Source: Halorubrum salsamenti (GTDB taxonomy: Archaea; Halobacteriota; Halobacteria; Halobacteriales; Haloferacaceae). From it: 64,000 nucleotides of DNA. Shown one piece after another: positions 50,939 to 60,465 of the stretch (positions are counted from its first letter, which is position 1; every line of letters begins with the position of its first letter). The position numbers were made by a program, and so were the translations under genes. The notes beneath the pieces were generated by a model. That model saw only the letters and a list, made by a program, of their open reading frames with translations, made no database searches and had not been told where the DNA came from. The stretch spans positions 248,001 to 312,000 of the forward strand of contig NZ_VCNL01000004.1 in NCBI RefSeq assembly GCF_007671685.1, given 5' to 3'.

Positions 50939-51454
50939 ATGCATATTCACGCCTACGAGAAGCTCTGGCTCGCGGCGTCGCTGCTTCTGATACTGTTCCT
51001 CCTCGGATCGGTCACGTACGGCGCCGTCGGTCCCGGCGTCGCGATGGTGACCGACAGCGAACCGGCGATCGACGCCGGCGCGCTCGACGAGGACGAACGG
51101 TTTTCGGAACCCCGAGTCGAACAGGTCGGCGAGAACGAGTACGAGGCGTACGTTCTCGCCTTCCAGTTCGGATTCCAGCCCGACCCGATCGTGGTACCAG
51201 AAAACAGCACGGTGACGTTCTACGTCACGTCCCGGGACGTGATCCACGGGTTCGAGGTCGTCGGGACGAACGCGAACACGATGGTCGTTCCCGGCGAGGT
51301 CTCGGAGATCACCGTCGAGACCGACGGCCCGGCCGAGTACGGGATCGTCTGTAACGAATACTGCGGCGCCGGCCACCACGCGATGGAGGGGAAACTGGAG
51401 GTCGTGCCTCAGTCCGAGTTCGACGAGCGGACGAACGGAGGTGACGGCGAATGA
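50939..51454 (+). CDS. cbaB: Cytochrome ba3 oxidase subunit II
   Basis: This 171-residue subunit carries the CuA centre that receives electrons. It has one N-terminal membrane helix (about 10-32) and a cupredoxin domain with CuA ligands: His in VIHGFEVVG and the cluster CNEYCGAGHHAM. Its stop overlaps the subunit I start by 4 nt (ATGA). The short size and single helix match ba3 rather than aa3 oxidases. Confidence 0.93.
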   Translation: MHIHAYEKLWLAASLLLILFLLGSVTYGAVGPGVAMVTDSEPAIDAGALDEDERFSEPRVEQVGENEYEAYVLAFQFGFQPDPIVVPENSTVTFYVTSRDVIHGFEVVGTNANTMVVPGEVSEITVETDGPAEYGIVCNEYCGAGHHAMEGKLEVVPQSEFDERTNGGDGE

Positions 51455-53244
51455 GCGAGGCCATCGAGGGCGAACGGACCTTCGCCGATAAGTTCCCCGA
51501 AGAGGCGCGGATCGTCCGCGCCGCGCTGCTCGGGTCATTCCTCGCGCTCACGCTCGGCGCGATCTTCGGGATCATCCAGACGCTCCACCGAACCGGGGTC
51601 TTCCGGGGGCTCATCGACTCCACCGACTACTACACGTCGCTCACCGCACACGGGGTGTTCCTCGCGCTCAGCTTCACGACGTTCTTCCTCGTCGGGCTGT
51701 TCACGTGGGCGGTCGTGCGGAGCCTCGACCGACCGCTGATCAACACCAAAATCACGTGGACGTGGTACGGGCTCATGGCCGCCGGGATGACGATGACCGG
51801 CATCTCGATCCTCGCCGGCTTCGTCGACTCCATCGAGATGAGCGCGGACGTGCTGTTCACCTTTTACGCCCCGCTGCAGGCGCATCCGATGTTCTACGCG
51901 GGGCTCGCCGTGTTCATCGTCGGGTCGTGGATCGCCGGCGCCGACTACTTCCGGACGTGGCTCGCGTGGAAGCGCGAGCACCCCGACGAGCGGATCCCGC
52001 TGCAGACGTTCATGGTGTTGACGACGATGGCGATGTGGTACATCGCGTCGTCCGCGGTGGCGGCGTCAGTGCTCATCTTTCTGCTGCCGTGGTCGCTCGG
52101 ACTGATCGATCAGGTGAATCCGACGCTGACCCGGACGCTGTTCTGGTTCTTCGGCCACCCGGTGGTGTACTTCTGGCTGATGCCGGCGTACCTGCTGTGG
52201 TACACCGTGCTCCCGAAGATCGCCGGCGGGCGGCTGTTCAGCGACCCGCTTGCCCGCGTCGTGTTCGTGCTGTTCCTCCTCCTCTCTACCCCGGTCGGGA
52301 TCCACCACCAGTACCTCGATCCGGGGATCGCGGAGGGGTTCAAGTTCATCTCGATGACGAACACGATGTTCCTCCTGCTGCCGAGCCTGCTCACCGCGTT
52401 CACGGTGGTCGCGAGCGTGGAGTACGGCGCCCGCCAGCGCGGCGGGAGCGGGCTCCTCGGCTGGCTCACCGACCTCCCGTGGCGGAAGCCCGAGTTCACG
52501 GGGATGATGCTCGCGGGACTGATGTTCGCTGCCGGCGGCTTCTCCGGGATGGTGAACGCCGGGATGAACATCAACTACATGATCCACAACACGATCTGGG
52601 TCCCGGGACACTTCCACCTCACCGTGGGGACCGCGGTCGCGCTCACCTTCATGGCGGCCACCTACTGGCTCTGGCCCCAGATCACCAACAAGCCGATCTA
52701 CAGCCGGTCGGTCGGGCTGTTCCAGGTCGTACTCTGGTTCATCGGTATGGCACTGATGTCCAACGCGATGCACGCACAGGGGATCTTGGGCGTCCCGCGG
52801 CGGACCGCCGAGCCGGAGTACTCCGGGTTCGACTACCCGACAATGTTCGGCGGGTTCGAGGAGCTCAACATTCAGATCGCGATCGGCGGGACGCTGCTGT
52901 TCGTCTCGACGGTCCTGTTCATCGGGAACCTCGTACTCACGATGGGGAACCCGAAGGTCTCCGGGCTCGCGGAGACGTTGCCCCCGGCGCTGTCCGGGCC
53001 CGACGACGCACCGCGCGTGCTCGATAACCTCCGGCTGTGGGTCGGTATCGCAGTCACGCTCGTCGTCCTCGCGTACATGCTCCCGCTGGCGGCGATTATC
53101 AACCGCGGCGGACTGCTCGGGCCGGGAGTCGGCACGTACCCGGTGTGGCTCTCGCCCATGCTCGACGCGCTCGCGAACGCGGCAACGGCGCTGCTCGGTG
53201 CGATCGGCGACGAGTCGGCCGCGCTCGTCGAGGTGATCCGATGA
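51451..53244 (+). CDS. cbaA: Cytochrome ba3 oxidase subunit I
   Basis: This 597-residue subunit houses heme b, heme a3/o and CuB and reduces oxygen while pumping protons. About 13 membrane helices are visible. Ligand motifs include LTAHGVFLALSF, FFGHPVVYFWLMPAY (the CuB His with the cross-linked Tyr pattern), GIHHQYLDP for CuB, and PGHFHLTVGTA near the hemes. It is coupled by 4-nt overlaps to the genes on both sides. Confidence 0.95.
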   Translation: MSEAIEGERTFADKFPEEARIVRAALLGSFLALTLGAIFGIIQTLHRTGVFRGLIDSTDYYTSLTAHGVFLALSFTTFFLVGLFTWAVVRSLDRPLINTKITWTWYGLMAAGMTMTGISILAGFVDSIEMSADVLFTFYAPLQAHPMFYAGLAVFIVGSWIAGADYFRTWLAWKREHPDERIPLQTFMVLTTMAMWYIASSAVAASVLIFLLPWSLGLIDQVNPTLTRTLFWFFGHPVVYFWLMPAYLLWYTVLPKIAGGRLFSDPLARVVFVLFLLLSTPVGIHHQYLDPGIAEGFKFISMTNTMFLLLPSLLTAFTVVASVEYGARQRGGSGLLGWLTDLPWRKPEFTGMMLAGLMFAAGGFSGMVNAGMNINYMIHNTIWVPGHFHLTVGTAVALTFMAATYWLWPQITNKPIYSRSVGLFQVVLWFIGMALMSNAMHAQGILGVPRRTAEPEYSGFDYPTMFGGFEELNIQIAIGGTLLFVSTVLFIGNLVLTMGNPKVSGLAETLPPALSGPDDAPRVLDNLRLWVGIAVTLVVLAYMLPLAAIINRGGLLGPGVGTYPVWLSPMLDALANAATALLGAIGDESAALVEVIR

Positions 53245-53456
53245 CCGTCGACGTGACCCGCGGCGGGCTCTTAGTGGTGCTCGCGATCTTCGGCGTGATC
53301 ATCTACGAGTTCCGGACGGTGCTCGACTTCGTCGGGATCGAGCTCCCGCTGATTCCGTACATGGCCGGCGTCTTCATCCTCGCCGGTCTCGCGGTCTGGT
53401 TCGTCACGCTGAAGGGCGGCTGGCGGACCGATCCCGAGGGTGACGACCCGGCGTAG
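53241..53456 (+). CDS. Small membrane protein of the ba3 operon (CbaE-like)
   Basis: This 71-residue protein starts within the last codon of the subunit I gene (ATGA overlap). It has two hydrophobic helices (about 9-25 and 37-56) and a polar C-terminus (GGWRTDPEGDDPA). Small proteins at this place are common in haloarchaeal cba operons; a structural or assembly role is likely. Confidence 0.75.
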   Translation: MTVDVTRGGLLVVLAIFGVIIYEFRTVLDFVGIELPLIPYMAGVFILAGLAVWFVTLKGGWRTDPEGDDPA

Positions 53457-53554
53457 CGACGCAGGTACCGCCAGATTCGACAATCGGCGTTTTTGGGTTC
53501 CACCGGATCGCCGGTGACCGCGGTGGTTATGTCGAAGTAGCACAAGAGACGGGC

Positions 53555-53812
53555 ATGGACGAGACGCGCGTCGCGGTCCGGTGTGGCGACTGTTCGTTCG
53601 CGGCGACGTACGACCGGCTTCGGGACGCCCGAACCGCCGTGGACGACCACGAGTCGACGACCGGTCACGACGTCGACTGGGACATCGAGTCGCTCGACGC
53701 CGGCGTCTCGCGGGCCGGCGCCGACGCCGGCGTCTGCGGTCGTCCCGAGTGCGTCAACGAGGACTCCCCGCTCGTCGAGCCGGCGCCGCCGGAACCGGAA
53801 CGGGAGTCGTAG
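53555..53812 (+). CDS. Small Cys-containing haloarchaeal protein (85 aa)
   Basis: This 85-residue acidic protein has a C2-type start (VRCGDCSFAATYDRLRDA), a His pair (VDDHESTTGHDV) and a C-terminal CGRPEC. The CxxC...HxxxxxH pattern near 10-38 is reminiscent of a C2H2-like zinc finger. No characterised homologue recognised. It lies alone between the oxidase operon and secY. Confidence 0.7.
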   Translation: MDETRVAVRCGDCSFAATYDRLRDARTAVDDHESTTGHDVDWDIESLDAGVSRAGADAGVCGRPECVNEDSPLVEPAPPEPERES

Positions 53813-54037
53813 TCAAAGCCGGATTCACCGCCAGCGTCGCGACTGGCCGCGGTTCCGAAAGCACCGAAACGGTTCTGAAGGCGACCGGAACGAGAAGTGC
53901 GGAGACGGCGCGACACCAGACGTGGCGCCGTTTCGTCGGCCCGCTAGACACTCAGCTGAGACGCGTCACTGGCGGGAAGTAAATAAAAGATCCGTCGAGA
54001 GATGGCCCGAAACGGTGTCGAGGAACGAACCTCGTTC

Positions 54038-55516
54038 TTACTCGTTGCCGAACATCTGGCGCATCATCGGGTGCATCTCCATCAGCTGCTCTTCCGCGAT
54101 CTCCTCGTACAGCTTGTACGTGATAGAGACCGCGAGTAGCAGTCCGGTTCCGGAGACTTGCCCGATGGTACCGAGCAGGTTCGCCATGACGGCGAGCAGC
54201 CCGACGAGGGCACCGCCAATGACGGTCACCTGCGGGATGTACCGCTCCATGACCTTCTCTACGACCTGTGGGTTCCGTCGGAATCCGGGGATCTGCATCC
54301 CGGAGTTCTGGATCTGTTTCGCCGTCGCCTCCGGGCCCATACCGGTGGTTTCGACCCAGAAGATGGCGAAGATCGCGCCGCCGACGACCATGAACGTGAG
54401 ATCGATGATCAGCCGAATCGCGATCATCCACGGTTCGACCGACGCCGGTATCTCACCCAGGAACCACATCCAGTCGGTTCGGGCCTGAATCGGGTTCAGG
54501 TAGTAGAACAGCCCGGAGATGGGCTGGCCTTGATCGCTGTAGACACCGAGCCAGCCCGGCATCCCCGCCCACTGCGAGGAGAGGAGCTGCCCGAGGAACT
54601 GGATGTTCGCCTGCAGCGCGCGAACGAGGATCATCGGCAGGACGGACGCGTAGATCAGCTTCACCGGGAAGCGTCCGCGAGCGCCCTTCACCCGCGCGTG
54701 CGACAGCGGGATCTCGACGCGGACCGACTCCGCGTACACGACGATCCCGAAGATGAACAGCGTGGTGAAAAGCGCCAAGATGTTCCCCGGATCGAACAGC
54801 AGGTTCTGGAGTCCTTCCGCCGTGAACGGCGACAGCGACACCGGCACGTCGCCGACGATGATGCCGTACCAGCTCGCGAAGAAGCCTGACGCGCCGAGCG
54901 CGGAGAAGCTGAAGAACCCGCCGACGATCTGCTGGCTCACGGCCGCGATGATGAACAGCCCGACGCCGGAGCCGACGCCCCACTTGCTCACGATCTCGTC
55001 CATGAACAGGATGAGGATGCCGCCGACGAACACCTGCGCGAAGATCAGCAGTTCGACGCCGAACGTGCCAATCCCGAGCGCCCCCGCGACCGCGTCGTCC
55101 GCTGGAAGGAACTCGCCGGTGAACACCATCGGGGCCGCCGTCAGGGCGGTGACGATGATCACCAGGAGCTTCTGGAGGCCCTGATACAGGACCTGGTCGC
55201 GCGGGTCGTCGGTGTCGAGTCCCAGCAGGTTCGCACCGCCCAACAGCTGGAGGACGATGGACGCCGTGACGATCGGCCCGATACCGACCTGCAACAGCGA
55301 GCCGGACGAGCCGGCAAGCACCGACCGGAACTGCCCGAAGAAGTCAGACCCCTGACCGACAGCCAACCCGAACGGGTTGATGTTGGTCAGGAAGAAGTAG
55401 ACGACCAAGATACCGGCCGTCCACATGAGCTTCCGCTTGAACGGAACGTGACCCGCGGGTCGCTCCACGACGGGCATCCGCGTGAGCACCGGTTCGGCGA
55501 CCTCCTTCCAACTCAT
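54038..55516 (-). CDS. secY: Protein translocase subunit SecY
   Basis: This 492-residue protein is the central channel of the Sec translocon, with ten membrane helices. Recognisable segments are the N-terminal RPAGHVPFKRKLMWT, the plug region after helix 1, GVGSGVGLFIIAAVSQQ, and the cytoplasmic loop KGARGRFPVKLIY. It is the last gene of the ribosomal operon, 3 nt after rpl15. The adk gene that follows secY in many archaea is not next to it here. Confidence 0.97.
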   Translation of the reverse strand: MSWKEVAEPVLTRMPVVERPAGHVPFKRKLMWTAGILVVYFFLTNINPFGLAVGQGSDFFGQFRSVLAGSSGSLLQVGIGPIVTASIVLQLLGGANLLGLDTDDPRDQVLYQGLQKLLVIIVTALTAAPMVFTGEFLPADDAVAGALGIGTFGVELLIFAQVFVGGILILFMDEIVSKWGVGSGVGLFIIAAVSQQIVGGFFSFSALGASGFFASWYGIIVGDVPVSLSPFTAEGLQNLLFDPGNILALFTTLFIFGIVVYAESVRVEIPLSHARVKGARGRFPVKLIYASVLPMILVRALQANIQFLGQLLSSQWAGMPGWLGVYSDQGQPISGLFYYLNPIQARTDWMWFLGEIPASVEPWMIAIRLIIDLTFMVVGGAIFAIFWVETTGMGPEATAKQIQNSGMQIPGFRRNPQVVEKVMERYIPQVTVIGGALVGLLAVMANLLGTIGQVSGTGLLLAVSITYKLYEEIAEEQLMEMHPMMRQMFGNE

Positions 55517-55519
55517 TGG

Positions 55520-56017
55520 TTACGCCTCGTCGTCCTCGTCGTCGGAAGTGTTTTCCGGTTCGTCAGCGGCCTCCTCGGCGCGTTCGGAGAGCGCCGCCTC
55601 GCCGTCGGCTTCCTCGATGAGTTCGACCGCTCCGGCGGTGAACGCGTCGGCAGTGACGCGAAGCTCGCGGCGAACCTGGCCGCCGCCGAGCACTTTCACA
55701 ACATCGGCCTCGTGCCCGTCTTCGACGACGTCTCGCGCGTCGATGACGTACGCGTCGCCGTCCTCCTCGGCGAGGTCCTCAGCGGCGTACAGCGCCGCGT
55801 CCTCGTCGAGCTTCTGGACCTTCACTTCGAGGACCTCGGTCTGCGAACTCTCGGGGCGCTTGAAGCCGTACTTGCCGAGCGGGCCGTAGTTGTGGAACTC
55901 GTGTTTCGCGCGACCGGCCGCGCCGCGTCCGCCGCGGTGACCGGCGCCGCGCCGGTTCTTGTGCGTTCCGCCGCCGTGCGTTCGAGATCCGCGCTGTCGA
56001 CGTTTCTTGCTCGTCAT
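55520..56017 (-). CDS. rpl15: 50S ribosomal protein L15
   Basis: This 165-residue uL15 has the basic, Gly-rich start TSKKRRQRGSRTHGGGTHKNRRG and the L15e/L18-like core (VVEDGHEADVVKVLGGGQV). The acidic C-terminal tail is a halophile trait. ATG 56017 overlaps the rpl30 stop by 4 nt (ATGA). Confidence 0.95.
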   Translation of the reverse strand: MTSKKRRQRGSRTHGGGTHKNRRGAGHRGGRGAAGRAKHEFHNYGPLGKYGFKRPESSQTEVLEVKVQKLDEDAALYAAEDLAEEDGDAYVIDARDVVEDGHEADVVKVLGGGQVRRELRVTADAFTAGAVELIEEADGEAALSERAEEAADEPENTSDDEDDEA

Positions 56018-56478
56018 CGCATCGCCTCCAGGAGACTGTCGATCTCCTCGGTCGTGTGTTTCCCGAGTTCGCCGCCCTCGATCACGGGGTGCTTGATTCC
56101 CTCGTGACCGCCGCGGGGGGCGTGGAGCCGGAGCGTCGGCGAGAGCCCCTGCTCGCGCAGAGTCGTCTCCTCGTCGACAAGTGCCTCGGCCAGCGCCTCC
56201 AGGTCGGCGTAGTCGGTGTTGTCGTCGATCCACTCGTCGTCGATGTCGGCCGAGCCCTCCAGGGGCTCGCCGCGTCGCGCGACGGTGGTTGCGACCGCGT
56301 CGACGCTCGGTTCCCCGAACGCGACGACGTCGTTCACCTTGGTGATCATGCCGCGGTACGAGTCCGTCTCGGGGACGAGCGTCGCGTGATTGACGCGCCC
56401 GATGTTCAGCATGTCGAGGGTGTCCTCGACGCCGTACTCGAGATTCACGTCACCGCGGAGCTGCACGATCGCTTGCAT
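56014..56478 (-). CDS. rpl30: 50S ribosomal protein L30
   Basis: This 154-residue uL30 begins [12 protein letters not shown] and contains DTLDMLNIGRVNHATLVPET and LHAPRGGHEGIKHPV, as in haloarchaeal L30. A GTG one codon earlier (56481) is possible. It overlaps the rps5 stop by one base. Confidence 0.95.
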   Translation of the reverse strand: MQAIVQLRGDVNLEYGVEDTLDMLNIGRVNHATLVPETDSYRGMITKVNDVVAFGEPSVDAVATTVARRGEPLEGSADIDDEWIDDNTDYADLEALAEALVDEETTLREQGLSPTLRLHAPRGGHEGIKHPVIEGGELGKHTTEEIDSLLEAMR

Positions 56479-57125
56479 CACTCGCTCACCTCGTCGTAGT
56501 GGACCTCACGCGCGTGCTGCGGAGTGCGGGACTGCGCCGCGTTCTCTAAGGCGTTGAACGTCGCCTTCGCGAGGTTCACGGTCGTGCGAGTGTTGCCGTC
56601 GGAGTTCGTCCAGGCGTCCTCGACGCCGGCGAGCTCCAGGATGTTCCGGACCGTCTCCGCCGCGGCCAGCCCGAGCCCCTGCGGGGCGGGCTGGATCTCG
56701 ACGGTGACGGACCCGGCCTTCCCCTCGGCCTTGCGGGTGAGGGAGTTCGTGCCGCCGGGCTGGTCCTCCCAGGACCCGGAGCCGCGGTCGACCTTGATGA
56801 TGTTCAGCTTCGCGACGTCGATCGCCTTCTGGATGGCGCCGCCGACCTGATCGTCCCGGGCCTGCGCGTAGCCGAGGTAGCCGTCGCGGTTGCCCACGGC
56901 GACCACGCAGCGGAACTTCACGCGGCGGCCGGAGTCAGTCATGCGCTGGACCATGTTGATGTCCAGCACCTCGTCTTCCAGCCCCGGGAGGAGCTGGTCG
57001 ACGATCTCGGCCTCCTTCATGGGGAGACCGGAGTCGAGCGCCTGTTCCATCGACGAGATGTCGCCGTTCTGTACCTTGCGGCCGAGTCGCGTCCGCGGTT
57101 CCCAGCCGTCGTTGTGTCTACTCAT
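56478..57125 (-). CDS. rps5: 30S ribosomal protein S5
   Basis: This 215-residue uS5 starts at [19 protein letters not shown] and has the double-stranded RNA-binding region [17 protein letters not shown] and the C-terminal [16 protein letters not shown]. The longer in-frame ATG at 57245 falls inside rpl18 and is rejected. It overlaps the rpl18 stop by 8 nt. Confidence 0.96.
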   Translation of the reverse strand: MSRHNDGWEPRTRLGRKVQNGDISSMEQALDSGLPMKEAEIVDQLLPGLEDEVLDINMVQRMTDSGRRVKFRCVVAVGNRDGYLGYAQARDDQVGGAIQKAIDVAKLNIIKVDRGSGSWEDQPGGTNSLTRKAEGKAGSVTVEIQPAPQGLGLAAAETVRNILELAGVEDAWTNSDGNTRTTVNLAKATFNALENAAQSRTPQHAREVHYDEVSE

Positions 57126-57675
57126 GGTCCTCCTGGATTGTGGCGAGCACGTCGTCGAAGTGCTCGGGTAAGTCGGCGGCGTCGAAATCGCCGCTGTACA
57201 GCGGCTCGTCGAGCTGCTCGGCGTACGCGGCGATGTGCTCGCCACGCGTGCGCGACCAGTCGGCCAGCACGTCGTCGTTGTGCGGGATCTCGAGGCCGGC
57301 GTCGATCGCTCCTTCCTGTACTGCGAACGTCTTGTTGCCGGGCGTCGCCGTGTTGAGTCCGATGTCGAGGACGGCCTCGTCGAGGCCGGCGTCGACGGCG
57401 CGGGCGCCCGCGAGGTAGCCGGTGAGGTACGCGCTGGGGAGGTTGCCCGTGGGGGCGTCCCAGTCGTACTCGCCGAGCTCCTCGCTGGAGGCGGCCGCGT
57501 GGGTCTCGTCGCCGTCGGGTCCGGGAGTCACCAGCTGCGCCCTGACGTGAGCGTTGCTCACCCGGGCGACCAGGCGAGGCTTGCCCGATTTCAGCAGGCG
57601 CAACCTCTGATGGTAGTCCGTCCGGACCTCGCGGCGGCGCCGCATCGGCACCTTGTATCGTGGTCCTGTGGCCAT
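57118..57675 (-). CDS. rpl18: 50S ribosomal protein L18
   Basis: This 185-residue uL18 binds 5S rRNA. Start [21 protein letters not shown] and [21 protein letters not shown] are typical of archaeal L18. It overlaps the rpl19e stop by one base. Confidence 0.96.
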   Translation of the reverse strand: MATGPRYKVPMRRRREVRTDYHQRLRLLKSGKPRLVARVSNAHVRAQLVTPGPDGDETHAAASSEELGEYDWDAPTGNLPSAYLTGYLAGARAVDAGLDEAVLDIGLNTATPGNKTFAVQEGAIDAGLEIPHNDDVLADWSRTRGEHIAAYAEQLDEPLYSGDFDAADLPEHFDDVLATIQEDHE

Positions 57676-58136
57676 TAGTCCGTCACCTCGTAACCGTACT
57701 GCGTCTGGATGTACGCCTCCAGCCGCGCGACGTCCTCGAACTCGCCGCCGCTCGACTTGTTGTAGAGCGTGCGGTACTCGCTGGCGTCGAGTACGTCTTC
57801 GTCGTCGCGGAGTTCCTTCAGGCGGGCGCGCTGCGCGCGGATCCGCGCCTTCCAGTCGTCCTTCGTGTTCTGTCGTGCACCGGCCTTCCCCTTCCGGGTA
57901 CCGGCGCCGGACTGGTGTCCGTACGAGCGCTTCTCGGCGCGCTCGCGGGCCTGACCGCGCGAGTTCGTCTTCGCGTCCTTCGCGCGGATGGTGCCCTGCT
58001 CGATGAGCTCGCGGACGTCCTCTCGCGTGATGGCGTCCTCGATCTCCTCCTGTGCCTCGGGGTCGAGCCAGACGCGGCCCTTGCCGACGTCGAGCTCGTC
58101 CGCCGCGAGCCGCTTCTGCGCCTTCAGATCACTCAT
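57675..58136 (-). CDS. rpl19e: 50S ribosomal protein L19e
   Basis: This 153-residue eL19 is archaeal/eukaryotic only. It reads [35 protein letters not shown] and [16 protein letters not shown], with a long C-terminal helix. Its start overlaps the rpl32e stop by 8 nt. Confidence 0.96.
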   Translation of the reverse strand: MSDLKAQKRLAADELDVGKGRVWLDPEAQEEIEDAITREDVRELIEQGTIRAKDAKTNSRGQARERAEKRSYGHQSGAGTRKGKAGARQNTKDDWKARIRAQRARLKELRDDEDVLDASEYRTLYNKSSGGEFEDVARLEAYIQTQYGYEVTD

Positions 58137-58836
58137 CGTTGACCTCCACTTCGACGTAGGTCGGGTTCAGCACGCGGATACCGCGCTCCTCCGCCTCGTC
58201 TTCGATCAGTTCGCGCTTGCGACCGCCGACCTTCGAGGCGATCCGCACCGCCTGCGTGTCACCGTCGACGCCTTCGAGGTCGTCCGTGTTGTGTACGCGG
58301 ACCTCTTCGAAGCCGCTCGGGTGCAGGTCGCGCGACGCCTTCGGCGAACGGAATCCCGCCTCGACGACGGGGCCTTTCGCCTTCATGCGGCGGCGCTGCT
58401 TGGAGAGCCCGCCGCGCGGCTTGCGCCACGACGTCGGGATGCGCTTCTTCTTGTGGTAATCCTGCCGGTTGAACTGCGGTTTCCCCTCGCGGTGCTTCTG
58501 TGCGAGCGCGCGAGCGGTCTCGTCGTCCAGGTCCGGCGTCTTGTCGGCGTGACCGCGGGGGCGAAGCTCCGTCTCGACGTCCTCGTCGGCCGCCTCGTCG
58601 GCGGCCTCCTCCTCGTCCGTCTCGTCTTCGATCTCCGCGTCCGCCTCCTCGTCGACCTCCAGTCCGCCGACGTCGGCCTTGATACGCGCTGCGAGCGCGT
58701 TGCCGACGCCGTCGACCTCGGAGAGCTCCGACTGGGAGGCGGCCTTCACGTCCTCGACCGTCTCGTAGCCGGCCTCACGAAGGGCGTCCGCCTTCGAGGG
58801 ACCGACACCGCTGATGTCTTCCAGTTCTTCGGCCAT
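58129..58836 (-). CDS. rpl32e: 50S ribosomal protein L32e with HhH extension
   Basis: This 235-residue eL32 has the conserved core in its C-terminal half (about 110-235, [20 protein letters not shown]). The N-terminal half begins with a helix-hairpin-helix domain ([23 protein letters not shown], about 6-28) followed by a very acidic linker. This N-terminal addition is a known haloarchaeal feature. Confidence 0.95.
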   Translation of the reverse strand: MAEELEDISGVGPSKADALREAGYETVEDVKAASQSELSEVDGVGNALAARIKADVGGLEVDEEADAEIEDETDEEEAADEAADEDVETELRPRGHADKTPDLDDETARALAQKHREGKPQFNRQDYHKKKRIPTSWRKPRGGLSKQRRRMKAKGPVVEAGFRSPKASRDLHPSGFEEVRVHNTDDLEGVDGDTQAVRIASKVGGRKRELIEDEAEERGIRVLNPTYVEVEVNDE

Positions 58837-58839
58837 TGG

Positions 58840-59373
58840 TTAGGCACCTCCGGTGGGCTTCTCGACGATGTACACGCCGTCTTGGAAGACGCGCGTGTCC
58901 TTGTCGGTCACCTTCGTCAGCTGTTCGATGTCGGCGGCGGTCTGCCCGACGGCCTCCTTGTCGGAGCCCGAAAGCGTGACCGTCTCGCCGTCGATCTGTA
59001 CGTCCGTGTCCCCGCGAATCGGGGTGCGTCGCTGTGCTCGCTCGCCGAGGAAGTTCTCGATGACGACCTCGTCGCCCTCCACGGTCACCTGCATCGGGAA
59101 GTGGGCGTAGTACACTTCCATCGTGTACTCCCATCCGTCGGTGACGCCGTGGATCATGTTGGCGACATGGCTCTCGAAGGTGCCGACCGTGGCGTTCGTC
59201 TTCGCGTCCTCGTTCTCGGAAGCGATCGCGACGACACCGTCCTCGACCGTGACCTCGACGTCGGGGTACCAGAGGCGTCGCGTGACGCTCCCGTTGGGAC
59301 CCTCGACGGTGAGTTCGAGGTGGTCGGTCTCGGCGGAGACGTCGTCCGGAATCTCGATTTCGACTCTGTTCAT
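58840..59373 (-). CDS. rpl6: 50S ribosomal protein L6
   Basis: This 177-residue uL6 has two L6 domains: LELTVEGPNGSVTRRLWYP and DVQIDGETVTLSGSDKEAVGQTAADIEQ. It binds helix 97 of 23S rRNA. It lies 2 nt after rps8 and 3 nt before rpl32e. Confidence 0.96.
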   Translation of the reverse strand: MNRVEIEIPDDVSAETDHLELTVEGPNGSVTRRLWYPDVEVTVEDGVVAIASENEDAKTNATVGTFESHVANMIHGVTDGWEYTMEVYYAHFPMQVTVEGDEVVIENFLGERAQRRTPIRGDTDVQIDGETVTLSGSDKEAVGQTAADIEQLTKVTDKDTRVFQDGVYIVEKPTGGA

Positions 59374-59375
59374 TG

Positions 59376-59768
59376 TTAGTAGACGTATGCGATCACTTGG
59401 CCGCCGATGCCCTCTTCGCGGGCCTCGTAGTGGCTCATGACGCCGTGGCTCGTCGTGACGATGAGCGTCCCGTAGTCACGGGCGGGGAGGTATCGCTTCT
59501 CCCACTTCTCGAACTCGTCGGCACCCGCGGAGTAGCGGGGCTTGACGGCGCCACACTCGTTGATCGCTCCTTTCAGTTCGACCTCGAACTTCCCGGCTTT
59601 CCCGTCGTCGACGTACTCGAAGCCGTCGACGTACCCGCGGTCGTAGAGGACCTCGAGGACGGAGCCGATGATGTTGGAGGCGGGCTCAACCGTGTACGAC
59701 AGGTGGCCAACGCTCTCGGCGTTGTCCATGCCGGCCAGCGCGTTGGTGAATGGATCGTTTCCCGTCAT
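59376..59768 (-). CDS. rps8: 30S ribosomal protein S8
   Basis: This 130-residue uS8 starts at ATG 59768 (TGNDPFTNALAGMDNAE) and ends GTLIVTTSHGVMSHYEAREEGIGG, the rRNA-binding loop. The in-frame ATG at 59819 lies inside rps14 and is rejected. Confidence 0.96.
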   Translation of the reverse strand: MTGNDPFTNALAGMDNAESVGHLSYTVEPASNIIGSVLEVLYDRGYVDGFEYVDDGKAGKFEVELKGAINECGAVKPRYSAGADEFEKWEKRYLPARDYGTLIVTTSHGVMSHYEAREEGIGGQVIAYVY

Positions 59769-59770
59769 GA

Positions 59771-59944
59771 TCAGCTGTACTTCTCGAATCCCATGTCTCG
59801 GGCGACCTCGCGGAAACACTGCCGGCAGAGGTTAATGTCGTACTTGCCGACGAGCCCCTGCTCGCGGTCGCACCGCCGGCACGTGTGCCGGGAGTCGGTG
59901 CGTTTCGACGCGTGCTCGCCCGTGTCGTTGTTCGCTTCGCTCAT
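59771..59944 (-). CDS. rps14: 30S ribosomal protein S14, zinc type
   Basis: This 57-codon gene runs from ATG 59944 to TGA. The product has two zinc knuckles, TCRRC and LCRQC, and ends MGFEKYS, the short C+ uS14 form of archaea. It sits between rpl5 and rps8, its normal place in the operon, and overlaps the rpl5 stop by 4 nt. Confidence 0.95.
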   Translation of the reverse strand: MSEANNDTGEHASKRTDSRHTCRRCDREQGLVGKYDINLCRQCFREVARDMGFEKYS

Positions 59945-60465
59945 TCCGTTACCTCAACGTCGAAGTTCGTTTCGAGGAACGCGGCCGCGTCCTCGGCGGT
60001 CATCCGGTGTTTGGACGGGATCGAGGCCGTCGCCTTGTCCCGCTTCGACACGCGGTAGCCGGGACGGACGATCGTCGTCGTCACGTCGAGGCCGTAGATG
60101 CCGATGTTCGGGTTGTACTCCTGGCTCGGGAAGTCGGTGTGGTCCTCGACCCCGAAGCTCAGGTTGCCCGTGTCGTCGAACTGGCTGCGCGAGACGTCGA
60201 CGATGTCGAGCGCGGTCGCGAGGAACTCGTGTGCGTCCTCGCCCCGTAGCGTCACCTTGACGCCGATCGGGTCGCCCTTACGGATCCCGAACTCGGCGAT
60301 GGTGCGCTTCGAAGTGGTCCGGACCGACTGCTGGTCCGTGATCTCCTCGATGATCTCCTCGGCGTCCGCGAGCGGCTCACCGCCCTGCCCGACGCCCATG
60401 TGGACGACGACCTTCTCCAGGTACGGCTCGCGCATCTCGTGCGGCGCGCTCTCGGATTCACTCAT
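59941..60465 (-). CDS. rpl5: 50S ribosomal protein L5
   Basis: This 174-residue uL5 binds 5S rRNA. It reads [22 protein letters not shown] and [21 protein letters not shown] chose ATG 60465 (MSESESAP) over the in-frame start three codons earlier. It overlaps the rps4e stop by 8 nt. Confidence 0.95.
   Translation of the reverse strand: MSESESAPHEMREPYLEKVVVHMGVGQGGEPLADAEEIIEEITDQQSVRTTSKRTIAEFGIRKGDPIGVKVTLRGEDAHEFLATALDIVDVSRSQFDDTGNLSFGVEDHTDFPSQEYNPNIGIYGLDVTTTIVRPGYRVSKRDKATASIPSKHRMTAEDAAAFLETNFDVEVTE

Noticed and set aside
53813-54037. Coding-like frame of about 57 codons after the 85-aa gene
   Set aside because: It has no ATG, GTG or TTG at a useful place and composition is not acidic, so read as intergenic sequence.
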